Below, one piece after another: positions 43,398-51,685 of a DNA stretch of 64,000 bases; position 1 is the first letter of the stretch; each line of letters opens with the position of its first letter. The notes under the pieces were generated by a model. The model was not told the DNA's origin. It did no database searches and saw nothing but the letters and a program-made list of their open reading frames with translations. The DNA is from Hyphobacterium sp. SN044. Lineage in GTDB: Bacteria; Pseudomonadota; Alphaproteobacteria; Caulobacterales; Maricaulaceae. Both the position numbers and the translations under genes were made by a program. The DNA lies in the NCBI RefSeq assembly GCF_021864465.1, contig NZ_JAKKUV010000010.1, forward strand, positions 1-64,000. The letters are read 5' to 3'.

Positions 43398-43712
43398 ATG
43401 AAGGACGGGCGCTATCGCCAGCCCGGCCTGACTGTCGGCGAACTGGCCACGATCGTCGGCACGACCGAGCATCGCCTCAGGCGCCTGATCAATCAGGGGC
43501 TGGGCTACCGGAATTTCTCCAGCTTCCTGAACGAGGCGCGGATCGCCGATGCCAAGACCATCCTCGCCGATCCGGAGGAATCGCGCCGCCAGATCGTTCA
43601 GGTCGCCTTCGATCTCGGCTATGGTTCGATCGCCAGCTTCAACCGGGCGTTCCGCGATGCCACAGGGATGAGCCCGACCGTCTTCCGCCGCCGGGAATTG
43701 TCGCGCGCCTGA
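43398..43712 (+). pseudogene. C-terminal AraC-type helix-turn-helix half of the split regulator
   Basis: A 104-residue AraC/XylS DNA-binding domain in the same frame as the preceding membrane half. It contains both helix-turn-helix motifs: LTVGELATIVGTTEHRLRRLINQGLGYRNFSSFLNEARI and VAFDLGYGSIASFNRAFRDATGMSPTVFRRREL. The first possible start is the ATG two codons after the amber stop, with AGGAA directly adjoining it. That spacing is too tight for good initiation, so independent translation would be weak. If translated, it would be a soluble regulator freed from membrane sensing. Confidence 0.72.
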
Positions 43713-43720
43713 GTTCTCTG

Positions 43721-43814
43721 CGTCACCCCACCCCGACCCGCCCCTCAAAGAGAGGGAATTGATGTTGGCGTACGACAGGCTCCCTCCCCTTGAGGGGAGG
43801 GCCGGGGCGGGGGG
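43721..43814. repeat. Intergenic palindromic repeat, copy A3
   Basis: A variant of the same G/C-run repeat family lies between the split regulator and the antiporter gene. It has CCTCCCCTT/AGGGGAGG arms and the CACCCCACCCC motif, here in opposite order. It may sit in the regulator transcript's 3' end. Confidence 0.65.
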
Positions 43815-43877
43815 AAACTGCACCTTTGCGTTCCGTCCGGCGCTCCCTAGATTGGGCGGGGTTTCGGAGGCGGCATC

Positions 43878-45737
43878 ATGGACGGATTTCTCGGGCAGGC
43901 GCTGGCCTTCCTGATCGCGGGCGTGATCGCCGTGCCGATCGCCAACCGGCTCGGGCTCGGCTCCGTCCTCGGCTATCTGCTCGCCGGGATCGCGCTGTCG
44001 CCGGTCCTGCCCGCCATCGGCATCGACGCCGAAACGCTGCTGCACTTCGCTGAATTCGGCGTGGTGATGATGCTGTTCATCATCGGCCTCGAACTGTCCC
44101 CCAAACTGCTCTGGCAGATGCGGACGCGATTGCTCGGTCTTGGCGGCGCGCAGGTGCTGATCACCGCCGCGCTGATCGCCGGGGCGTGTCTGGTCATTGG
44201 CCTCGAATGGCGGGCCTCGATCGCCGTCGGCCTGATCCTGTCGCTGTCCTCGACCGCCATCGTCCTGAAGACGCTGGAGGAAAAGGCGCTGATGAAGACG
44301 GAGGGCGGACGCGCCAGCTTCGCCATTCTCCTGTTCCAGGACGTCGCCGTCATTCCGATCCTTGCCATCCTGCCGCTGCTGATGGTGCCGGGCGGCTTTC
44401 CCAGCGAAGAGGTCCATGCCGAGAGCGCGATCCACGACATGCCCGGCTGGATGCAGGCGGGGATGATCGTCGCGGCCGTCGCGGCGGTGATCATTGCGGG
44501 CCGCTACGGCGTGCGTCCATTGCTGCGCATCATCGCGAACACGCGGCTGCGCGAGATGTTCACCGCCGCCGCGCTGCTGATCGTGATCGGCATTTCCTGG
44601 CTGATGACGATGGTCGGCCTGTCGCCCGCGCTCGGGGCCTTCCTCGCCGGCGTGGTGCTGGCCGACAGCGAATTCCGCCACGAGCTCGAAAGCGATATCG
44701 ACCCGTTCAAGGGCCTCTTGCTCGGCCTCTTCTTCATCACGGTCGGGGCCGGCGTCGACTTCGCCATGCTGGCGCAAGAACCTCTCACCGTGGTGGGGAT
44801 CGCTGCGGGGCTGATCGCGTTGAAGATCGCGGTGATCACCGGGGTGGCGCTGATGTTCAAACTGCCGCCGACCGATCGCTGGCTCGCCGCGCTCGGACTG
44901 GCGCAGGCGGGCGAATTCGGCTTCGTGCTGCTGACCTTCGCGACCGGGAATGACGTGCTGGCCGAGGCGCTGGCGGACCGGCTGACGCTGTCCATCACCC
45001 TGTCCATGCTGGTGACGCCGCTCCTCTTTATCGTCTGGCAGCGCTTTCTGCGGCCGAAATTCAAGCGCCGTGAGCAGGAGGTCGACCGCGAGCCCGACAC
45101 GATCGACGAGGAAGGTACCGCAATCATCGCCGGTCTCGGGCGGTTCGGTCAGATCGTGCAACGCATGCTGACGGCCAGCGGGTTTTCCACCGTCGTGCTC
45201 GATCACTCCGCGCCGCAGATCGAGCTCCTGAAGAAATTCGGCGTGAAGGCCTATTACGGCGATGCGTCACGCCCCGAACTGCTGCACGCGGCCGGGCTGG
45301 AGAAGGCAAAGGTGGTCGTGGTCACCCTCGCCGACGCGGACAAGTCCATCGCCATCATCGAGCATGTGAAGAAAATCCGCCCCGACGCGACCGTCATCGC
45401 CCGGGCGACCGATCGGGTCAGCAATTACCGCCTGTGCGAAGCCGGCGCGGACGTGGTGATCCGGGAAACCTTCTTCTCCTCACTGGAGGCCGCCGGGCAC
45501 GCGCTCGAAGCGCTGGGTATTTCGCGCGACCAGGCCGAGCGGATGAAGGCGCGCTTCCGCGAGCATGACGAGGCCGGTCTGAACGATCTGTTCGAGCACT
45601 GGAAAGACAATCCGGACGTGTTCCGGAACCAGAACTATATCAGCCGCGCGCGGTCCCTGACCCAGACGCTGGGCGAGGTGTTGTCCAAAGACCGGCTGGA
45701 TCACGAATCCGGGGACAATTCCGCCCGGCGCGACTGA
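43878..45737 (+). CDS. CPA2-family cation/proton antiporter with RCK domain (KefB/C-like)
   Basis: A 619-residue monovalent-cation:proton antiporter-2. Twelve or so transmembrane segments cover about 1-385, including GYLLAGIALSP, ELSPKLLWQMR and the core LLFQDVAVIPILAILPLL. A cytosolic RCK/TrkA-N Rossmann domain follows (about 412-530: GTAIIAGLGRFGQIVQRML, VVLDHSAPQIELLKKFG). It resembles KefB/KefC or YbaL and would exchange K+ or Na+ for H+, often in electrophile or pH stress. No kefF/kefG ancillary flavoprotein gene is nearby. A strong GGAGG precedes the ATG. Its last 37 bases overlap the putP-like gene on the other strand. Confidence 0.92.
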   Translation: MDGFLGQALAFLIAGVIAVPIANRLGLGSVLGYLLAGIALSPVLPAIGIDAETLLHFAEFGVVMMLFIIGLELSPKLLWQMRTRLLGLGGAQVLITAALIAGACLVIGLEWRASIAVGLILSLSSTAIVLKTLEEKALMKTEGGRASFAILLFQDVAVIPILAILPLLMVPGGFPSEEVHAESAIHDMPGWMQAGMIVAAVAAVIIAGRYGVRPLLRIIANTRLREMFTAAALLIVIGISWLMTMVGLSPALGAFLAGVVLADSEFRHELESDIDPFKGLLLGLFFITVGAGVDFAMLAQEPLTVVGIAAGLIALKIAVITGVALMFKLPPTDRWLAALGLAQAGEFGFVLLTFATGNDVLAEALADRLTLSITLSMLVTPLLFIVWQRFLRPKFKRREQEVDREPDTIDEEGTAIIAGLGRFGQIVQRMLTASGFSTVVLDHSAPQIELLKKFGVKAYYGDASRPELLHAAGLEKAKVVVVTLADADKSIAIIEHVKKIRPDATVIARATDRVSNYRLCEAGADVVIRETFFSSLEAAGHALEALGISRDQAERMKARFREHDEAGLNDLFEHWKDNPDVFRNQNYISRARSLTQTLGEVLSKDRLDHESGDNSARRD

Positions 45738-47164
45738 CGCCAGGTGAAGACGAGGATGAGCGGCACCAGCCAGGGGAAGATCCGCTCGAACGGATCGCCC
45801 GGCAGCGCGGCGAGCCGGGCCAGCAGGCTGTCGCCGCCGATCTGGCCGTAGATGTAAAACAGGACGGTGGTGAAGAAGCCCGCCGTGATGGCCAGCAGGA
45901 TCGCCGCCGGCTTCGGCTCCACGCCCGCGACCCGGGCAAACAGGATCGGGCCAAAGGCCGCGCCCAGCGCCGACCAGCTGAACAGCACGCGCGAGAAGAT
46001 GCTGGCCGGCAGCGTCATTGCCAGCACCACGGCGAGGACGCAGAGCGCCGTCATCACCACCCTCGAGATCAGCACCTCCCGGCCCGGCATAGCCCGTGCC
46101 ACGCCCATGTCGTGCGCGACGGCAGCGGACGTTGCGATCAGCAGGCTGTCGACCGTGGACATGACGGCTGAGAGAACCGCCGCGATCACGAGCCCGGCCA
46201 GAACGGGCGGGAAAAGCTCCGCGGCGAGGGTGTAGAACATCGCCTCGCCCTCCTGTCCGCCGCCGAGCAGGGCGCGGCCCGACAGGGCGAGGGTCGACAT
46301 GCCGGCATAGACGATCACCGCCCAGCCCATGGCGATGGCGAAGCCGCGCTTGCGCGCCGCGTCGTCCTTGACCGCCATCAGGCGGGCGATGAGGTGGGGT
46401 TGGCCGAATGTGCCGAGGCCGATGCTGGCAATCCCCATGGCAAAGCCGAGAAAGAGGAAGGCCGGGCGTTCGCCGGTCCAGGACAGGAAGGCGGAGGGTT
46501 CGCTGGCTGACAGGGTGGCGATGACCTCACCGGGGCCGCCCGCGGCCAGCAGCGCCGCGACCGGCAGGGCGATGGCGATGATCGCCATCAGCGCGCCCTG
46601 AATCGTGTCGGTCACGCTGACCGCCCAGAAGCCGCCCATCAGGGAATAGATCAGGATGACCGCCGCGCCGATGGCGACGCTCTCGAAATGTCCGAGGCCG
46701 AACTGGCTTTCGAAGGCGATGGCCGCCGCGCCGAATTGCGCGGCAATGTAGAAGATGAAGCAGAACAGGACGAGGAGAGCGCTCCACAGGGCGATGGCCT
46801 TGCGCATCGCGCCTTTCGCGCCCGCGGCCATGTAGTCGGTCATGGTGACGTGGCCGCGTGCCTCGGTTTCGGCGCGGATGCGCGGCCCGAGCCAGACCCA
46901 GACGACGACATAGCCCATCAGGATGCCCGGGATCATCCACAGGGCGGACAGGCCGGTCGTGTAGATGAAGCCGGAGACGCCGAGCAGCACCCAGGCCGAG
47001 GAGGTGGAGGCGGCATAGGAGAGGCCTGCCACCCACGGCCCGAGCCCGCGCCCGCCGAGGAAGAAGTCGCTTTCGCTCTTGTTGCGATTGGACGCCCAGA
47101 GGCCGACGCCCAGCAGCATCAGCTTGTAGGCCGCGAGCGTGCCCAGAATGATCCAGTTATCCAT
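45701..47164 (-). CDS. Sodium/solute symporter, PutP-like (SSS family)
   Basis: A 487-residue sodium:solute symporter with about 13 transmembrane helices. PutP-like signatures include GWAVIVYAGMSTLALSGRALL, the VIAAVLSAVMSTVDSLLIATSAAVAHD block (Na+ and substrate region) and GASSTSSAW-type AASTSSAWVLLGVSGF near the N-terminus. Na+/proline symport is the best guess; other SSS substrates (pantothenate, acetate) fit less well. Its 3' end overlaps the antiporter gene tail to tail by 37 bp, so the two stop regions are constrained together. It is monocistronic with a repeat cluster upstream. Confidence 0.88.
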   Translation of the reverse strand: MDNWIILGTLAAYKLMLLGVGLWASNRNKSESDFFLGGRGLGPWVAGLSYAASTSSAWVLLGVSGFIYTTGLSALWMIPGILMGYVVVWVWLGPRIRAETEARGHVTMTDYMAAGAKGAMRKAIALWSALLVLFCFIFYIAAQFGAAAIAFESQFGLGHFESVAIGAAVILIYSLMGGFWAVSVTDTIQGALMAIIAIALPVAALLAAGGPGEVIATLSASEPSAFLSWTGERPAFLFLGFAMGIASIGLGTFGQPHLIARLMAVKDDAARKRGFAIAMGWAVIVYAGMSTLALSGRALLGGGQEGEAMFYTLAAELFPPVLAGLVIAAVLSAVMSTVDSLLIATSAAVAHDMGVARAMPGREVLISRVVMTALCVLAVVLAMTLPASIFSRVLFSWSALGAAFGPILFARVAGVEPKPAAILLAITAGFFTTVLFYIYGQIGGDSLLARLAALPGDPFERIFPWLVPLILVFTWRQSRRAELSPDS

Positions 47165-47233
47165 GCGCCTCTCCCCGTTGCCGCGACACTAGCGGGGAGT
47201 CGGGAGGAGAGGCAAAGGGCGTCGTTCCATTTC

Positions 47234-47670
47234 CCCTCCCCTTGAAGGGGAGGGACGCGAGCGGCTTGCCTTAAGCAAGACGGGAGCGGGGTGGGGTGAG
47301 CGTCGCTTCTTTCACTTGTTGAATTCCCCGCGAAAGCGGGGACCTGGACCGGTCCGGGAGCAGGGGTGGAGCCGGAGTGGGCTGCACCCTCGCGGGTGCC
47401 ATTGCGCCTCACCGGTTCGAGATCCCGGATCGCGCTGAGGCGCGTCCGGGAATTCAATGGAGGGAGAACAGGCCATCGCCGGAGTCAGGGACCTTCAATG
47501 TCGGCCATTGTAGCCGAAAAATTCTGACGTTTCCCGGACGGCGACCCCCGCCTCCGCGGGGGCAGGAGCCGATCCGGGATCCAGAATTGACCCCGGTCTT
47601 CGCTACGCGAAACCGGGGAGCGTCAGAAGTCGTAGCGATCAGGCCCCCACCCCGGTCGGCTGGCTGGTGT
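47234..47670. repeat. Dense cluster of intergenic palindromic repeats
   Basis: This stretch of more than 300 bp carries no convincing gene. It holds repeat copy A2 (47234-47308), then CCCCGCGAAAGCGGGG near 47326, CCCCCGCC/GGGGG palindromes near 47545-47562, a CCCCGGT/ACCGGGG hairpin near 47592-47617, and a 23-bp exact match to 41972-41994. The pieces look like several dispersed repeat units that have collected in one spot between putP and a hypothetical gene. Confidence 0.75.
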
Positions 47671-48288
47671 TCAGCAAACCGGACCTCCATGTTCGACAGC
47701 CACGACGACCCAATGACCATCAATTCGCTCAAGTATCACGCGCGGAGAATCGCACTCGTACATCGCGCCCACGAAGAAAGAGAGTTCGATCCGATCTTGT
47801 TCAAACGGATCAAAACTGTTCGCATCGGCGGGACCAAAAAGTGGACCCAGTGTCAGGACCGGCGCCCGGTTGCCGACACGCCAGCGTATCAGCTTCGCGA
47901 AATTCCCGTTGTCGTGCGTGCTGGCCAGTTCCCACTGCGTCGTGAGTGCACGCCACCCTCCGGCCGTGATTCTGGCAAAGTCGACATTCTCCATGTGGTC
48001 AAAACAATTACCGCTTTGGCCGTCGCCCTCATCCTGTTCGATCAGATAAAATCCCGGACCGGTACGGATTTGCTCTGGAGCAATGTTTTCGGGCGGCGAT
48101 TCATCCGGATAAGGTCCGATCAGTTCGTCCTCATTGACCAGGTGCCGCAGTGCGACCGCGTAAATCCTGCACCGAGCCTCATACTCCAATGTAGCGGAAC
48201 GCGCGGTCTCATGTTGAGCCGACCAGACTTGCCAAACGCCCCACATGGCGATCAGAGAGATAGCGGAAGCCGCAAGCGCGCTTTTCAT
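47671..48288 (-). CDS. Hypothetical exported or membrane-anchored protein
   Basis: A 205-residue protein not recognised from any family. An N-terminal hydrophobic segment (SALAASAISLIAMWGVWQVW) looks like an uncleaved anchor or signal. The rest is soluble and acidic, with four or five cysteines (YEARCRIYA, SGNCFDHM, MYECDSPR, GGPVC at the very end) that may form disulfides outside the cytoplasm. It is less GC-rich in wording than its neighbours and lies inside a repeat-rich accessory patch, hinting at lateral origin. A longer plus-strand frame crosses the same DNA, but only this frame has a sensible signal segment and composition. Confidence 0.6.
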   Translation of the reverse strand: MKSALAASAISLIAMWGVWQVWSAQHETARSATLEYEARCRIYAVALRHLVNEDELIGPYPDESPPENIAPEQIRTGPGFYLIEQDEGDGQSGNCFDHMENVDFARITAGGWRALTTQWELASTHDNGNFAKLIRWRVGNRAPVLTLGPLFGPADANSFDPFEQDRIELSFFVGAMYECDSPRVILERIDGHWVVVAVEHGGPVC

Positions 48289-48319
48289 GGTGCGATGCTA
48301 GATCAACTGCTGTCATACG

Positions 48320-48385
48320 TCATTCCCGCGAAGGCGGGAATCCAGAGCTCCGGCGAAACTGGACCCCCGCCTGCGTGGGGGTGAC
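48320..48385. repeat. Dispersed palindromic repeat upstream of gcdH
   Basis: TTCCCGCGAAGGCGGGAAT and CCCCCGCCTGCGTGGGGG hairpins follow each other just before the glutaryl-CoA dehydrogenase leader. They are of the common bacterial type built on the TTCCCGC/GCGGGAA core. Confidence 0.7.
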
Positions 48386-48472
48386 GGTCGTTTGACTGTA
48401 TCTCCCCCGCTTGCCTCGCGGCGGGCGACGGGGCAGAACGCGCCCAAGGACCTGCCCGAGGGAGTGACACAG

Positions 48473-49660
48473 ATGAACGCCAAGGCCGACGCGCAGACTT
48501 TCCGCTGGGAAGACCCGCTGTTTCTCGAAGGTCAGCTGACCGAAGAAGAGCGCATGGTCGCAGAAACCGCGCGCGGCTATGCGATGGAAAGCCTGATGCC
48601 CCGGGTGATCTCGGCGAACCGGGAAGAGCGGTTCGACCGTGAAATCCTGACCGAGATGGGCGAGCTGGGCCTTCTGGGTTCGACCCTGCCGGAAGAATAT
48701 GGCGGTGCAGGCCTCAGCCACGTCTCCTACGGCCTGATCGCGCACGCGATCGAGAGCGTCGATTCGGGCTACCGCTCGGTGATGAGCGTGCAGTCCTCGC
48801 TCGTCATGTATCCGATCTACGCCTTCGGCACGGAAGAGCAGCGCAAGAAATATCTCCCGAAGCTCGCCTCAGGCGAATGGGTCGGCTGTTTCGGCCTGAC
48901 CGAGCCCGATGGCGGCTCCGATCCGGGCGCGATGCGCACGACGGCGAAGAAGGTCGATGGCGGCTATGTCCTCAACGGCTCGAAGACCTGGATTTCCAAC
49001 TCCCCCATCGCTGACGTGGCGGTGGTGTGGGCGAAGCTCGACGGCGAGATTCGCGGCTTTGTCGTGGAACGCGGCGCGAAGGGGTTCGAGACGCCGAAGA
49101 TCGAGGGCAAGCTGTCGCTGCGCGCCTCCATCACCGGCATGATCATGCTGGATGACTGCAAGGTCGGCGAAGACGCCCTGCTGCCGAATGTGAAGGGGCT
49201 GAAGGGTCCCTTCTCCTGCCTCAACAAGGCGCGCTATGGCATCTCATGGGGCGCGATGGGCGCGGCGGAATTCTGCTGGAAGGCCGCGCGCGACTACGCC
49301 ATGGAACGCATCGTGTTCGGCAAGCCGATCGCGGCGACCCAGCTGGTTCAGAAGAAGCTGGCCGACATGCAGACCGAGATTGCGCTCGGCCTGCAGGGCG
49401 CGCTGCGCCTCGGCCGCATGCTCGACGAGGGCGCCTGGGTTCCCGAAGCCATCTCGATGATGAAGCGCAACAATTGCGGCAAGGCGCTCGCCATCGCCCG
49501 CGAGGCGCGCGACATCCATGGCGGCAACGGCATCGCCGAGGAATACCACATCCTGCGCCACGCGATTAACCTCGAAACGGTCAACACCTATGAGGGCACG
49601 CACGACGTCCACGCCCTCATCCTCGGCCGCGCCCAGACCGGCCTGCAGGCCTTCTCGTAA
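48473..49660 (+). CDS. gcdH: Glutaryl-CoA dehydrogenase
   Basis: A 395-residue acyl-CoA dehydrogenase most like GcdH, a FAD enzyme that oxidises and decarboxylates glutaryl-CoA to crotonyl-CoA in lysine, tryptophan and glutarate breakdown. It shows [29 protein letters not shown]-like N-terminal blocks, [15 protein letters not shown] and [12 protein letters not shown]. The diagnostic C-terminal [19 protein letters not shown] contains the catalytic Glu. I start at [10 protein letters not shown], which has GAGGGAG eight bases ahead. A crotonase and a CaiB-type CoA-transferase follow at once, forming a plausible glutarate operon. Confidence 0.92.
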   Translation: MNAKADAQTFRWEDPLFLEGQLTEEERMVAETARGYAMESLMPRVISANREERFDREILTEMGELGLLGSTLPEEYGGAGLSHVSYGLIAHAIESVDSGYRSVMSVQSSLVMYPIYAFGTEEQRKKYLPKLASGEWVGCFGLTEPDGGSDPGAMRTTAKKVDGGYVLNGSKTWISNSPIADVAVVWAKLDGEIRGFVVERGAKGFETPKIEGKLSLRASITGMIMLDDCKVGEDALLPNVKGLKGPFSCLNKARYGISWGAMGAAEFCWKAARDYAMERIVFGKPIAATQLVQKKLADMQTEIALGLQGALRLGRMLDEGAWVPEAISMMKRNNCGKALAIAREARDIHGGNGIAEEYHILRHAINLETVNTYEGTHDVHALILGRAQTGLQAFS

Positions 49661-49670
49661 GTCGGCGAGG

Positions 49671-50456
49671 ATGCCCGGCCCGCTCCATCTGAAGCGGTCG
49701 GGGCCGGTCACGGAACTGGTCCTGAACCGCCCGGACCGGCGCAATGCGCTGACCGAGCAGATGTGGGCGGATCTGCCGGGCCTGCTGGACGAGGCGCTGG
49801 AGGACGACGCGCTGCGCGTCCTTCTCGTGCGCGGCGCAGGCGGTCATTTCACCGCCGGAGCCGATATCGGCGAGTTCGCCGACATCTACGCGACCGAGAC
49901 GCGCGCCGACGCCTATTCCGTCACGATCGCAAGGGCGCTCGATGCGCTCGCCGCCTTCCCCGCGCCGGTCGTGGCAAAGGTGGAAGGCGCGTGCATCGGC
50001 GGGGGGTGCGGGCTGGCGCTCGCCTGCGACCTGCGCTTCGCGACAGAGACCGCGCGCCTCGGCATCACGCCGGCCAAGCTCGGCCTTGCCTATCCGTTCA
50101 ATGACACGAAGCGGCTGGTCGATGCGGTCGGCGTGTCGGCAGCGAAGGATCTGATCTTCACGGCGCGCCATGTCGGTGCCGAAGAAGCACTGGCCATGGG
50201 CCTTGTGGACCGGGTCTGGCCGGCCGACCGCTTCGAGACCGAATTCAAGGCCTGGCTGACGCCGCTCCTCGCCGGATCGCCGCACACGGCCAAGGTGATG
50301 AAGCGGATGATCGGCCTCATTGCCAGCGGCACCGCTTCAGAGACCTCCGAGACCCGCGAATTGTTCCGGGCGGCGTTCGGCGGCGCGGACTTCCAGGAAG
50401 GCTACAATGCCTTTCTCGAAAAGCGGGCTCCCGACTTCTCGAAGCGCACGACATGA
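49671..50456 (+). CDS. Enoyl-CoA hydratase/isomerase family (crotonase) protein
   Basis: A 261-residue crotonase-fold protein lying 10 bp after gcdH. Oxyanion-hole segments are intact: HFTAGADIGEF and CIGGGCGLALACDLR. At the place of the first catalytic glutamate (PE in classical hydratases) it has Ala135, and at the second position it has Asp160. The usual PGAGGTQRL is replaced by YPFNDTKRL. Hydration of crotonyl-CoA made by GcdH would be the obvious role, but the missing Glu makes isomerase, hydrolase or decarboxylase activity equally possible. It overlaps the CoA-transferase gene by four bases. Confidence 0.85.
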   Translation: MPGPLHLKRSGPVTELVLNRPDRRNALTEQMWADLPGLLDEALEDDALRVLLVRGAGGHFTAGADIGEFADIYATETRADAYSVTIARALDALAAFPAPVVAKVEGACIGGGCGLALACDLRFATETARLGITPAKLGLAYPFNDTKRLVDAVGVSAAKDLIFTARHVGAEEALAMGLVDRVWPADRFETEFKAWLTPLLAGSPHTAKVMKRMIGLIASGTASETSETRELFRAAFGGADFQEGYNAFLEKRAPDFSKRTT

Positions 50457-51610
50457 GCAGCGAACCACCCCTCAAGGGACTGAAAGTCCTCGAACTGGCC
50501 CGCGTCCTCGCCGGGCCGTGGATCGGCATGACGCTCGCCGATCTCGGCGCGGACGTGATCAAGGTGGAAAGCCCCGAGGGCGACGACACGCGCAAATGGG
50601 GCCCGCCCTGGGTCGAACACAAGGGCGAGCGCGCGGCGGCGTATTATCACGCCTGCAATCGCGGCAAGCGCTCCATCGTGCTGGACTTCCGGACCGAGAA
50701 GGGCCGCGAGGCGGTCCGGCGGCTCGCGGCGCAGAGCGATGTGCTGGTGGAAAATTTCAAGCATGGCGGGCTGGCGAAATACGGGCTCGACTATCAGAGC
50801 CTCAAGGCCGTCAATCCGCGTCTCGTCTATTGCTCGGTCACCGGCTTCGGTCACACCGGACCGCGTGCCGACCTGCCCGGCTACGACTTCATCGTCCAGG
50901 GCATGGGCGGGCTGATGGATCTGACCGGCGAGACGGACGGGCGGCCGCAAAAGGTCGGCATTCCGATCGCGGACCTGCTGACCGGGCTCTACGGCCTGAT
51001 CGCGATCCAGGCTGCGCTGTCCCGCCGGGAAAAGACCGGCGAGGGCGAGCATGTCGACATGGCGCTGATGGACAGCCTGACCGGGGTGCTCGCCAATCAG
51101 GCGCTGAATTTCCTCGTCTCCGGCACGCCGCCGCACCGGATAGGATCGGCGCACCCGAACATCGTGCCCTATCAGGCGATGCCCTGCAGCGACGGCTATC
51201 TGATCATCGCGGTCGGCAATGACGGCCAGTATGCGCGCCTGTGCGATGTGCTCGGCAATCCGGCGCTCAGGGACAAACGCTTTGCCGGCAATGACGGGCG
51301 GGTGGCACACCGCGCCGAACTCGTCCCGCTGATCGAGGCGGAAACCCGGAAGTGGACACGTGCGGACCTGCAGGCCGCCTGCGACGCGCATGTCATCCCG
51401 GCCGGGCCGATCCATGATGTCGGTGAGGTCTTCGCCGATCCGCAGATCATCGCGCGGGGCATGCGGATCGACCCGGAAGGCGTACCCGGCGTGCGCACGC
51501 CGATCGCCTTTGCCAATGCCGGCTTGTCGCTCGACCGGGCCTCTCCCGCCCATGGCGAGCACACGGATGAAATCCTCGCCGAAATCGGGATGACGGAAGG
51601 CAAGCGCTGA
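50453..51610 (+). CDS. CaiB/BaiF-type (class III) CoA-transferase
   Basis: A 385-residue family III CoA-transferase. Landmarks are LKGLKVLELARVLAGPWIGMTLADLGADVIKVE, the NRGKRSIVLDF strand, the catalytic-region block DVLVENFKHGGL, and VTGFGHTGPRADLPGYDFIVQGMGGLM. With gcdH in the same operon it most likely activates glutarate using succinyl-CoA, like the mammalian SUGCT enzyme. This is inference from context; other dicarboxylic acids remain possible. It begins inside the crotonase stop (ATGA) and closes the operon. A 9-bp inverted repeat (51609-51636) overlaps its stop codon but has no T-run. Confidence 0.9.
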   Translation: MSSEPPLKGLKVLELARVLAGPWIGMTLADLGADVIKVESPEGDDTRKWGPPWVEHKGERAAAYYHACNRGKRSIVLDFRTEKGREAVRRLAAQSDVLVENFKHGGLAKYGLDYQSLKAVNPRLVYCSVTGFGHTGPRADLPGYDFIVQGMGGLMDLTGETDGRPQKVGIPIADLLTGLYGLIAIQAALSRREKTGEGEHVDMALMDSLTGVLANQALNFLVSGTPPHRIGSAHPNIVPYQAMPCSDGYLIIAVGNDGQYARLCDVLGNPALRDKRFAGNDGRVAHRAELVPLIEAETRKWTRADLQAACDAHVIPAGPIHDVGEVFADPQIIARGMRIDPEGVPGVRTPIAFANAGLSLDRASPAHGEHTDEILAEIGMTEGKR

Positions 51611-51685
51611 TCACGAACGCCGCGCGCTTCGTGATCGGGCGTGACTTCGCTTCGCGCCTGACGCGGCCTAGGTTCGGCTGGACGG

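Noticed and set aside
42537-45206. 889-residue minus-strand frame across the split regulator and the antiporter
   Set aside because: Composition is dominated by Arg, Gln, His and Glu, and it is antisense to two recognisable proteins.
47377-48384. 335-residue plus-strand frame over the repeat cluster and hypothetical gene
   Set aside because: It begins in palindromic repeats and ends in another repeat; the minus-strand frame has a signal segment and more normal composition.
51609-51636. Hairpin after the CoA-transferase gene as a terminator or Moco riboswitch
   Set aside because: The 9-bp stem has no T-run, and the remaining 50 bp before moaA are too short and lack the Moco RNA architecture.
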